Shown piece by piece: positions 13,733 to 25,148 of a DNA stretch of 64,000 nt. This DNA is from Volvox africanus. Its lineage: Eukaryota > Chlorophyta > Chlorophyceae > Chlamydomonadales > Volvocaceae. Numbering within the stretch: the stretch's first letter is position 1; each line of letters opens with the position of its first letter. The position numbers and the translations under genes were made by a program. The stretch lies in assembly GCA_030268105.1 (NCBI GenBank), contig BSDZ01000089.1, forward strand, positions 2,232,001 through 2,296,000, given 5' to 3'. The notes beneath the pieces are model-generated. The model made no database searches. It was not told where the DNA came from and saw only the letters and a program-made list of their open reading frames with translations.

Positions 13733-15305
13733 GACTTTCAAGCCCTGTCAACACTTCCCGTTGGACGAATGAATACCCCCCAGCCACAGCGGTGAAGTGT
13801 CAACTGGCGGCCGGGTGTTTGGGTCGTCGCGAAAACCCCCGCACGCATTCACACGGGAAACGTCCGCCCCTCTTCCACACCCTTACGCACGCACACCGCC
13901 GATGGTCCGTTGTACATCCGGAGAAGGCCAACTCCGGATGGGATGTGCATCCGGGGATGTACCCGGATGCGCCGCCTTCGTTGTGGTGCTGCCAGTCTGC
14001 ATCGGAACAGAAAACCCAGGCCAATATTTGACAATGCCAAGGCTGCGGCTCCTCATATTCTTGTTGCAAGCCGCTGCTCTAATGAACGGGGAGGGCGGCT
14101 GCTTGGTTCCGGCGAGGGGGAATCAGGGGGATGCAGGACGGCGCGGCCGAGAGATGCTAGTTAAGGAGGCCCGTCTGAAAGAAAAGAGTTGGCGGAGGGG
14201 GGGCCACGTACACTACTAACATCGCTACAGATGACGTCGGACCTATTGCTGTATCAGCTCGGGGAGCTGCGAGTGCCAGGCAAAGGCCAGACGGAGAGTT
14301 GCTGTCTCCGCCAGCTGTAGCTAGCATGCCGCGAGGGGCTTCAGGCCCGCAGCCTTGGTAAGGGTTCAGGTTGCGCAGAATGACTTGGATGAGTGTCTCC
14401 CACAGCCGATAAGCAACCACCACTATCACATGACCACGGGCACTTGAGGCACATCATGTTAAGCTATTTGGCTCATTGTTGCCGACCTTACACAGTGCGA
14501 GTAGGTTCACGGCCCACGTGCCCACATCTTCTTTCACCTAGCATGTTGTAATTAGCACCGCGATACTAGGTGATACGTATTACGTTGAGTCACCTCAGTT
14601 TTGCATGAGGATCACTAGCACGGTATGCACAGTCCCACAATCCACGCACATGCCCATCGGTTCCGCCCGGGGCCAAGCCGATATCCACCTGTGTCCAACC
14701 CGCAGTGAAGTCCGCCTATCAAATCAAGTCCCCCCCTCCATAATGACACGCTTCAGAAAACACACCCCACGCTTTTGAAAACGACCCCCACCCGTAACAC
14801 ACTCCCTAGCATAGACTTATTTTCACACCGAACCACTTTCCTTTTTCAGAAAGGCACAGGGTGCAGGAGGTCGCATACATGGACCCCGCGACAAATGAAG
14901 GAAACGTCGTGTGTCGTACGTCCTCGGCCTCGGCTTTCCTAAAGCCTTATTACTTGCATGACCCATCGATCACCCCACACGGACTGCCGCGCCATCAGCC
15001 ACCACACCTCTATCCCCAAAGGTGCAAGCAGCGCCATCCTTTGGGTTTGCAGCAATGTTCGCAAGCTGCCTTGACACGGCAGGCTTGCACGCTGCGCACT
15101 AAGCAGCCACCACATGCGCGGCCCTCCAGACACCCAACAGGGCAGCTGTTCGACACGCAGTATCTTGTTTGGGAGCCTAACCGCTAGATCCCCGCCTCCC
15201 CCGAGACCATACCCCGCAAAACACACAACAAACGGGGTCACAACGGGGTCACAACTCGTGTTTTTATTTATCAACCAGATAGCCGGGAGGATAATCCGCC
15301 TACAC

Positions 15306-18300
15306 CTACTCCCAGCCCGCCATCCCTTCAGCCAGCAGAACCTCACAGACTGCTTCGCCCAAGCCGAATCCCCCCGTTGCAACCGCGGCCGCTGCTACCA
15401 CCGGCACTGCCCATGCCATAATCCCACAAGCCCACACCTTCATGACTGATGCTGCCCGAGGCCGGGGCCTCTGTCCACGAAACACCGCGACGGGCTTGCC
15501 ATCCGGAGCGTTGGCAACCCGTTGCCGAGTCGCACGCTCCTCCCCCTGCCCTTCCTCTGCCTCCGCGTCCAACCCCGCTTCCACACCTGTCTCCACCCCC
15601 GCCGCCACCGCCGCTGCATCCCCCACCGCACCCGCCGCCCCATCCACTGCCACTACCGCCACCTCCGTCGCCACCGCCACCTCCGCCGCTACTACCCCCT
15701 CCCGTCCCGCCAGCCCCTGCTGCTCTGCTGCCATCTCCTCAAATCGGCGCTTCCTTGACAAAGGCCCGTTCCTGTGCTGCACGTCTGCCAGCTGCGTGCT
15801 GGTGCAGGGGTCGTGAACGGCCTCCATGCTTGCGCTCGTCTTGACGGTCTTGATAGGGCCGGGCTCATTGCAGCCGCGGGCGGTCGACGCCACGGCCAAC
15901 CCCACGTCTTCAGTTTCCGCCGGAGTCCACGGCCTATGGTCGTACAGCCCGTAAGCATCATAGCAGAAGGCCTCCAGCGGAATCATTTTCATCGGGATCT
16001 GCATGCGGAACAGTCCACAGACACACGTTACAAGACAAGCATCATGATTGATCGTTAGGCAAGCAACGAGATAAGACCTCGCTGCATGTATCTAACCACC
16101 ATTACCATGCGCACGCCAAGGAACGTGGAAGACACGGTGACGAGGGGTCTGTAACACATAAGAATCCTTGTCGAGACACACACATACACACCCACCGTCG
16201 ATCCACACGAAGCCTCTCCTTACCGGCGCCGTTATGGCCGTGAGCAAGGGCACAGGGCCCTGGTTGGGCCAGGTGAGCGCCCACTCGGGCCTCATGACCT
16301 CAGGTAGCGGCAATGAGACGGCGCGCTCCCGGATGGGCCCATGAGGGTCCAGCCCGTAAGGATGAATGGGCATCCTGACGACGGCGGGCAAGGAGCGCCG
16401 ATCGGGCAGCTCCTTCAAGTACGGCTGCACGAGGGAGGGAGAGGTGCAGCGTGTTCCGCAGAAGTCAAGGTGTAAGTGTACCATGGGTGCGCCAAGCTAG
16501 CCGACGACGTTTGTTGTACAGACACATTAAAATACGGCAAGCACGCACGACGACAGGATTTGAAGCCGGAGATGTATGTATATATGTCATGCAGGCGAAG
16601 TAGTTTGCATGAGGTGAGCTGCTCCAAAGACACTTGTACACATGCATCTGGGCGCAACGTGTGTCAAACGTGACACACCTCAATTCCGCGCTGCAGAGCT
16701 GTAAGCACTGCGTGGCAGTTCTTGTCCCCAACCGTCAGGGGCACCATCATCGGCAATCCAACGAGCTTGTGGAACGGCAAGGAACAAATTGGCGACGGTG
16801 CCTTCATCTGCCACATTTGCATGACGGCCCAGGTGGGGAAGGAGCCGCCGCTACCGTTGGGCTGTTGGTACTCAGGGACGCCGTATACCATTGCTGGCCG
16901 CTTCACCCTGCCGGACGGATGAAGGGCAAAGGTAATGAGCGCTCCGGCGTACACCAGCGAAGTACAACAACAGAACGTGCATGAGAATTTGGGGTATCGT
17001 GTGCAGCCACCCGCAGATTGAACCAGCGCCACTCACCCGGGATGGTGCTCGGTCCGGAAAATGATGAAATACGGCACCTCGTTTGCCATGTATGGACGGC
17101 AATAAATCTCCTGCATGTAATGATGCGCAGAAGTGAAAAGATTACGTCAGGTACTTGCGGTGTATGCGTGGTATTACCGGCTTTGTGCTGGCATCTTCAC
17201 GTGTAAACACACGCGCATACATACCTCAGTGGTCACGATCTTGAACGTCTCGGAATCAAAACCCCATGAAAAGTCCGCTATGTGCAAGAGCTCAGTCTCG
17301 GGATCGAACTGGGACTTCATCGCTTGAACCACTTGTGGGAGAACCTGGGCGCGTGTGGTAATGCGCTCGGGCAGGTCCAACCACATCTCCATGGGCTCGT
17401 CACGGCCCAAGCAATCAATGACGCAGGCCTGCGGGTGGTTCAATCCGTACATCAACATATTACTCCATGCAGCCACACCGACCACGAGAACTAGCTAGGA
17501 ACAATACAGGGTCCTGTGATCGAGGTATAACCTCTTATACGGTGATAGGCAGTGAGCTGCATGTGTGCAGTCGATGGGTGGATTCAATCCAAGCCGTGGG
17601 GTGCGTGGGGTGGGACGGACGGACCGACAGGGTTTACGCGGAGGGAGGGACATTGTTCGTAGACCGGCGCAACCCAACAGGTGACACGCTGCCGCCGAGG
17701 ATACACGCTCCAAAGCTCGTGAATGCGTCCTCGTGAATGCTATATCTGTCCCTATATCACCCTAAGATGACTCGTCAATCTTAGTCGTCGTCATTTGGCG
17801 CACGCACCTTGCCGCGCCACTTGCGCTCCGAGGTGCGCAATATGATACGCGGAGAGTACATCGACAATGGCATCGTTGGCATCGACATCGACATTGCTTG
17901 TTTTGGACCAAGACTGGTGAAAATGTCAACAACCGTTGATAAGAATCGGTTCCTGCAAGGGTAGCAGTGCAAATGCCAGGGCGAGTAAGAAGTGGAATGA
18001 GATGTCATGGACCCTTTTGCCTACTCCGTCGTTTCCCTTAGAGGCTTCATAAAACGGAAAGCGCCAGATATTGTTACGTATGGCAGGAAACATGTTGGAG
18101 GGATGCAAGGCTGTGTGTCATATGAAGACCGACTCCATCCTGGCATCGGCGCTGAGTTCATCAGCTTCGGCCAAGGCGGAGCGCCCAGCCCCTGAAGGCC
18201 ACGCACCTCGTGGAAAGGTTTCCTGAGTGCCTTGGAGCGTAATGCCGGGTGAATTGGTGGTGAATGAAGGGACAGCGTCAGCTTCGAGCTTAAATCGGTC

Positions 18301-19089
18301 GATCGCCGCAGCAGTCCGTTGAAGAAAGCGTAACGTAGAGTGTTGGAAAGCTTTGCAGTAAATAGTTGGGTTGGTTTGGGTTACTTCAGAAGGGAAGGCT
18401 GTGCACGAGTCGGATATCTTATACCTGCCAAGGGCAAAACAACGGCCCACCCAGAGCTCTGGGCCCACCGCGCGCAGTCCCCACCCCCCCCACCCCCCAC
18501 ACGCTACAGGCAGCAGTACGGAGGCATAGGAAATGATGACCGGATTATCATATGACCAAAACATACATTTGTTCAGTTCTGGTGATGCGTTGTTCGAAAG
18601 CAAACGGGCTGCGTTTGAGCTATCACCACATCGCCGGTGCTTACCGGAGCAGATTTCCTAGCGTAACCACAGCTCAGCATTTCTGGGTTCTTGATCCACG
18701 GATGCGCTTTGCAGTTTTCCCGCGATTCAGCCCACAGACCACCGGCGCCATGCGACATGATGTTAGGGATATCAAGATATCTCCTTAACAACATGTTTGT
18801 TGGTATTCATTATAATAACTCGGTAGTGACACCGCACGCAACCCGATTAGTAAGGGCATTAGATAATTTCAGGCGCAGTGTGTTATCTGCCATGCCAGGA
18901 ACCTTCGCGTATCGATACATTTCTTGGCCAACGAGGACTACTAGGATTAGATTACAAGTTTACAGCGGCCATTTCAAGCCCAACCACTATGACCAGTTAA
19001 AGATGCTTTACTAATCGCCGTACTTACCATGCCACTAGGCCGGGCACCCCTTGTAAAACCCCGGAATCTGCGTCACCAATGACGGCCAT
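15306..19089 (-). CDS. Array gene copy D, unrecognised 724-aa protein
   Basis: Same structure shifted by a further 5357 bp: exons 19089-19028, 18783-18645, 18417-18207, 18110-18025, 17913-17808, 17745-17638, 17490-17225, 17110-17037, 16907-16679, 16424-16224 and 15998-15306. The frame is intact. It is the rightmost complete copy; upstream of it comes about 1.6 kb of unit DNA and then the truncated last exon of what would be a further copy. Confidence 0.72.
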
Positions 19090-20662
19090 GACTTTCAAGC
19101 CCTGTCAACACTTCCCGTTGGACGAATGAATACCCCCCAGCCACAGCGGTGAAGTGTCAACTGGCGGCCGGGTGTTTGGGTCGTCGCGAAAACCCCCGCA
19201 CGCATTCACACGGGAAACGTCCGCCCCTCTTCCACACCCTTACGCACGCACACCGCCGATGGTCCGTTGTACATCCGGAGAAGGCCAACTCCGGATGGGA
19301 TGTGCATCCGGGGATGTACCCGGATGCGCCGCCTTCGTTGTGGTGCTGCCAGTCTGCATCGGAACAGAAAACCCAGGCCAATATTTGACAATGCCAAGGC
19401 TGCGGCTCCTCATATTCTTGTTGCAAGCCGCTGCTCTAATGAACGGGGAGGGCGGCTGCTTGGTTCCGGCGAGGGGGAATCAGGGGGATGCAGGACGGCG
19501 CGGCCGAGAGATGCTAGTTAAGGAGGCCCGTCTGAAAGAAAAGAGTTGGCGGAGGGGGGGCCACGTACACTACTAACATCGCTACAGATGACGTCGGACC
19601 TATTGCTGTATCAGCTCGGGGAGCTGCGAGTGCCAGGCAAAGGCCAGACGGAGAGTTGCTGTCTCCGCCAGCTGTAGCTAGCATGCCGCGAGGGGCTTCA
19701 GGCCCGCAGCCTTGGTAAGGGTTCAGGTTGCGCAGAATGACTTGGATGAGTGTCTCCCACAGCCGATAAGCAACCACCACTATCACATGACCACGGGCAC
19801 TTGAGGCACATCATGTTAAGCTATTTGGCTCATTGTTGCCGACCTTACACAGTGCGAGTAGGTTCACGGCCCACGTGCCCACATCTTCTTTCACCTAGCA
19901 TGTTGTAATTAGCACCGCGATACTAGGTGATACGTATTACGTTGAGTCACCTCAGTTTTGCATGAGGATCACTAGCACGGTATGCACAGTCCCACAATCC
20001 ACGCACATGCCCATCGGTTCCGCCCGGGGCCAAGCCGATATCCACCTGTGTCCAACCCGCAGTGAAGTCCGCCTATCAAATCAAGTCCCCCCCTCCATAA
20101 TGACACGCTTCAGAAAACACACCCCACGCTTTTGAAAACGACCCCCACCCGTAACACACTCCCTAGCATAGACTTATTTTCACACCGAACCACTTTCCTT
20201 TTTCAGAAAGGCACAGGGTGCAGGAGGTCGCATACATGGACCCCGCGACAAATGAAGGAAACGTCGTGTGTCGTACGTCCTCGGCCTCGGCTTTCCTAAA
20301 GCCTTATTACTTGCATGACCCATCGATCACCCCACACGGACTGCCGCGCCATCAGCCACCACACCTCTATCCCCAAAGGTGCAAGCAGCGCCATCCTTTG
20401 GGTTTGCAGCAATGTTCGCAAGCTGCCTTGACACGGCAGGCTTGCACGCTGCGCACTAAGCAGCCACCACATGCGCGGCCCTCCAGACACCCAACAGGGC
20501 AGCTGTTCGACACGCAGTATCTTGTTTGGGAGCCTAACCGCTAGATCCCCGCCTCCCCCGAGACCATACCCCGCAAAACACACAACAAACGGGGTCACAA
20601 CGGGGTCACAACTCGTGTTTTTATTTATCAACCAGATAGCCGGGAGGATAATCCGCCTACAC

Positions 20663-20932
20663 CTACTCCCAGCCCGCCATCCCTTCAGCCAGCAGAACCT
20701 CACAGACTGCTTCGCCCAAGCCGAATCCCCCCGTTGCAACCGCGGCCGCTGCTACCACCGGCACTGCCCATGCCATAATCCCACAAGCCCACACCTTCAT
20801 GACTGATGCTGCCCGAGGCCGGGGCCTCTGTCCACGAAACACCGCGACGGGCTTGCCATCCGGAGCGTTGGCAACCCGTTGCCGAGTCGCACGCTCCTCC
20901 CCCTGCCCTTCCTCTGCCTCCGCGTCCAACCC
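20663..20932 (-). pseudogene. Truncated last exon of the array gene (copy E remnant)
   Basis: This is the 3' part of the last exon of the array gene: 89 codons plus stop, including the C-terminal hydrophobic segment. It is cut where the array ends at 20932. The other ten exons are missing because unrelated DNA (the 3' end of the folate enzyme gene) begins at 20933. With no promoter or start region of its own it is best read as a remnant, although transcripts of the upstream minus-strand gene may run into it. Confidence 0.8.
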
Positions 20933-21007
20933 GGTTCCCGGCTCTCAACTACTACAGCGAGGGCGAGACATCGAAGGAATGGTTTGTTACGCCAATCATA
21001 ATAGTAA

Positions 21008-23612
21008 TCATCGCATCTCCATAACGGCATCTGCCCCCCGCTTGGTACACTGAACCACGTCGCTTGCCGTCACCACCAGGTCCACTGGTTGGTCATGTTT
21101 GTCCATTGGTACGGCAGAAACCAACTGTGCTTCATATGACAGGGCCACTGCAGCGGGAAGTCGAAGCCAGGGATGAGCGCTCAGGTTCTCGCACAGAGAG
21201 AGAGAGTACGCCGGGGTGGAACAACGGGGACAGAAATACCCTAATAATTAATGCAATGGCAGTATGGTCATTTCTCATATGTCGTGGAAATAGCTTTGTG
21301 GCCGCAACAACTATAACCCGGGTAGCGCCGCAGGAATACCACAAGTGCAAGCAGGGGAGGTGCAGGCAGGGAATCCTCACCTACCTATCAACGGCGGCTG
21401 CCGACCCTCTTCAATGGCAAGGTGTTGAAGTTGAGAGATCATCTTGTCGTAGTATCTAAGGAAGTGGGCAGCGGGGTGGTCAAGAGTAGACATATCGTGG
21501 AAGCGGAGAGGGACGTAAGCATGCGTCGTGTGAACCGTGAAAGCCCAAGTGCCCGCAGTAACGAGTGGTGGTGACGAGCTGCGGGATGATCCTTTGCGAG
21601 GGTTGTAAAGCGGTGGCGGTGGGAAGCGGCATAGGTGAGGGTGGGTGACATGGTTGCCGAGGAGATCCGCAAGCCACAGTACATCTCGATTACAAAGACT
21701 GGTGGTTTCGAAGTCAAGTTCACATCAGGCGTCACGTGGAATGTGCTTCACCCCCTTTGAGCGGCAAACCTTCGACGTCCACAATAAGACCCCCGTACTC
21801 CCCAAATGGTGTAGTGTTCACATCAACTGCCACTGCCAACGGACAACGGACAACGGGCAACGCCATCCCTCCGACATGTACGGCGTGCCTTTTCCTCTCG
21901 TGTATCTCACCCGCCCCCTCGTCCCAGTCTCCTCCCGGCCCGGTCGAAGCCCAGCCCCGGAACTAGGAGGACGTCGAGGCAGGTACGGCACTGAAGGACT
22001 ATGGAGTGGGATAGGCACCGGAAATAGATAATTGCGTTAATAAAAGGAGTGGCCATGAATGACCATATGTGTTCGAAGAGGAGCGCCGGAAAGGCCGTGA
22101 TTGCTTCAAGCGACAGGATCCTCCCTTGCTGCATTCGGAAACACGAACACAGCAGTGTGATGGCTGACCCATGTAGTACTGCGTTTATATGTGAGGACCG
22201 GCAGAAGAGACTGAGGATCACGCGGATGCAGCTGCAAAAGCCTGCTCCGAATCCTGCCCGGTAGAAGTACAAATTTTGTAGAGACAAAACCAAAATTACA
22301 TCCAGAACGTACAGTCTGTGGCAAAACCCAACCATTCATCGTGCACTGTACTGCACCATGCACGGCATACCATCCTGCCGGGGTGAGCCGTCGACATAGG
22401 TGTCTGGGGGCTCCTGGATGTTGAATGGCGGCACCCTCCTGAGGCAGGAGAGCTCATCTGTCATGACGTTGAACGGACACACGGAAGTGTGTGAATTACA
22501 AAAACAAGAGATGGTATGGAATGGGTTTGGGTTCTGCAGGCATTAGTTAGGTGAAAGTAGAGCGTGGCCAAGGCTGTGCACATGCCATATTGTACGACCA
22601 TCACGTCACATAACACACACGGAGAAGTTCTTAGCAGGGAGCACATTTTGCGGCTGACTGCTTGATATTACCGCCGCTGTGTGTTTCGTGGACTTGGTTA
22701 CCGGCCGGAGGAAAGCGAGGTGGTGTCAGGTCAGGATGAAGCAATGTGGCGCGGATCGCCTGGAAAGGAGTGCCGCAATCTATGGCTAGGCCATGGGCCA
22801 GAATGTCTCCTCTTCGCTCCGAAGCCATAAATTTTCTCTCGCAATGTGACCTACGCTTTGCCGCAGCGTGATTTGTATTCATCCCCAACCTGGATTTCTG
22901 GAATGCCATCTCCCCTGAAGATTCGTTTCCTGATTAATTATGATTCCATCTGTCCTCCATTTCAATAACCCTCTCACTCACCCAGGTGTAGGAACTTCAT
23001 GTTGCTCTTGCTGTCCTCCACCACAGGCACATAACACTTCTTGCCTGCGTAAAACAGTAGGGCAGCTCATATCCCACCACGTTTAAGGGATACATGAGAA
23101 GTTCGCAAATTGGACTGACATGCTGCTAGCAATTCGAAATGTACGTTGAGATCCCGTACGAATCAGCTCATCGGTACGAATGAATGCTTACCTACCTACC
23201 TTGCCGCATGGCATCTTCCAGGATCTGTGTCGTGTCCACCTCCCGAAGCTTTTTACAATGGAGGTATATGCCAATCATCTTGGAGCCCACGTAAGGGCGC
23301 AGCCCGAGCACGTGTGCGGTGATGCGGGCACCTTGAGTAAAAGCGGCGAGTTTTATTGCCCGGCAATGTCGGACATGTATCATATGATTATTATATCAAC
23401 CTACTTTCATGTGCCATCTGTTCCGCAGTGAGTGACTGCAGTCCTTGTTTGATGTGCTTTCGCGTCTGCTGCTTCAGTTGTCGCACATCAGTAGTCATCG
23501 CGTTTGCAACGAATCCACAATTGATGGGTACAAATTTAGCAAGGGAAGAAATCCTTAAGTCTTGACAATTTGCAGAAATGTTTTGGAAGGACCTGCCAAC
23601 CGCAGCTTGCAT
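21008..23612 (-). CDS. 5-formyltetrahydrofolate cyclo-ligase (methenyl-THF synthetase), EC 6.3.3.2
   Basis: The enzyme uses ATP to convert 5-formyl-THF into 5,10-methenyl-THF, returning the storage or inhibitory folate to one-carbon metabolism. Seven exons chain in phase: 23612-23405, 23331-23200, 23044-22982, 22457-22357, 21990-21911, 21455-21385 and 21147-21008, for 264 residues. Family marks seen: an N-terminal helix region ending QSLTAEQMAHES; the segment YVGSKMIGIYLHCKKLREVD; GKKCYVPVVED; the hallmark VPGLGFDRAGRRLGRGGGYYD split by an intron before the tyrosines (about residues 178-198); and a C-terminal VPMDKHDQPVDLVVT. The first 38 residues, up to a second Met at 23498, could be an organelle transit peptide, so the true start is uncertain. 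The donor after the fourth exon (GTGCAG) is the weakest junction. The stop codon lies only 76 bp from the tandem array. Confidence 0.92.
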
Positions 23613-24730
23613 GTTACTGGTAAGCCTATAAATTTAAGCGAAGTTTATGCCGAGATGGATAATTCGATAATCAGTAGATGCTACATAGACACATAATATT
23701 TAGAGCTTGCGTTAGGATGCCGGGTTAGTCAGGCGTACGGCCCTTGGTGCGGCAGTGGTGCGGTTGTCTTTTTGGAGGGCTGTATTGTTCCGGGTGACAA
23801 AGAACCGGCTGGTTTCTCTGTGGCATTCCAAAGGCAGGAATACTTTCTTTACAATTTCCCGTAGTAATAATGTATACAACCGGGAAGCGTGTACCTCCGA
23901 AGGCGACAAGGAACCCCACGGGCGTCTACCTCGACGAATGCACCAGTCTTCCGACGAATGCACCAGCCAACATGCGTACAGGCGTGCTTGACAAACGGGA
24001 CACGTGCTGTAGGCGTGTATTACGTACCCGTCTTACCCGTCCTCTTTCCAACGCGCCCAATCATCGTGAATATGTCACGCATCAAACCTCAGCCTCCCTA
24101 ATACTGCCAGCTAGCATCATCGCATTAACATGAGGCAAGCTAACATGCCACCCAGAGAACGTGGCCAATGACAAACCCCAAGCCAGGCACCTCTATACGA
24201 CTCTTTGTCTCTAGCTAACCATCCCCATTCCACATTCGTCTGTATCTGTATCTGTATCTGTAGCTGCATCGCTATCATCAGCTTGTCTTTAACAGCTGCT
24301 TAGTACCCGCTCAACCACCTGCTGCTGTAATTCGCAGTAAGTACCTCCTGCTGGATCCTTAGGATTTTCTATCGGCACAATTTAATGCCGAAATGGTTGC
24401 GCCATCAGTTCAGTGCACACCACGGCTTGGACACCAGGTGCTTTGACCAAATAGGGTCAAAACAGCGAACAATAATAGACAAAACAACTGCAAGCATGGT
24501 AAACATGAAGAGCAATGGGCCTTGTGTTCGAAGGGGCCTCAACGTATACACGTCCCGAAACCAGATACGGGTCCTAATCGCAACTGCTCCCCTCAAACAA
24601 ATAAATACCCCCCCCCACACACACAGATATACAAACTCAACCCCCCCACACAAACCATCATGTCACCACCCCCCTCATGCCCATACACATCGTTCCCCCA
24701 AACCGCATATACATCATGCAGCACGATCGA

Positions 24731-24754
24731 TTACAGCCTTCGGTGCACATTACA
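24731..24754 (-). terminator. Paired TGTAA polyadenylation signals for the TTLL gene
   Basis: TTACA on plus occurs at 24731-24735 and again at 24750-24754, inside two adjacent copies of a 19-bp sequence that begins TTACAGCCTTCGG. They lie about 400 bases past the TTLL stop at 25149, a normal 3' UTR length for this lineage. The small tandem duplication has doubled the signal. Confidence 0.4.
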
Positions 24755-25148
24755 GCCTTCGGTGCACAAAAAGTTACGATGTGTCCACCAGTACCCACAC
24801 TCTCACTTTCCTTATTGGCCATCCGATCCGCTGCTGGGACGGGGAGGGCAAAAGTGTAACGTACTTCATCTTGGAAAATCTCCCGACCAGGTACTGCAAG
24901 TGGCCCGGGGCAACCTGACCGGGACTCGAGGCGCACCATCTCTCACTCTCCTGCCGTCCGAATTGAATGGATGAACACCAAGAATCAGGAAGCCAGTGCG
25001 GCACAGCACAGTGCGCACGAACAGCTTTTCCAGCAGCCGGCAGCTCAGCTCGCTGCTTCTGGCTGGGTGGCACCGCGCTCCCATTATGATAATTATTATC
25101 CTTAAGCACCAAGAGAAACACTCCCACCTACATCCATCCGTGTCGCCA

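Larger units (their letters stand above)
1..20932. repeat. Tandem array of a 5357-bp unit, about 3.9 copies
   Basis: Units run 1-5357, 5358-10714, 10715-16071 and 16072-20932 (truncated), all in the same orientation with an exact period of 5357 bp. The sequence agrees base for base wherever I compared it, introns and intergenic DNA included. Two substitutions were seen: A at 1569 against G at 6926, 12283 and 17640, and G at 3704 against C at 9061, 14418 and 19775. The match to unit 1 stops at 20932, inside what is the last exon of the resident gene. The window begins inside the array, so the left end is not seen. Such identity in introns points to very recent amplification, to active homogenisation, or to an assembly artefact. 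Confidence 0.97.

Noticed and set aside
1..20932. Interpretation of the array as a transposon or retroelement cluster
   Set aside because: No terminal repeats, target-site duplications, transposase or reverse transcriptase motifs were seen in the unit; it holds one spliced gene with flanks.
22631..22909. Minus-strand 92-codon frame between cyclo-ligase exons 3 and 4
   Set aside because: It has an acceptor before it, but joining exon 3 directly to 22457-22357 restores the expected family sequence and phase, so this is intron.
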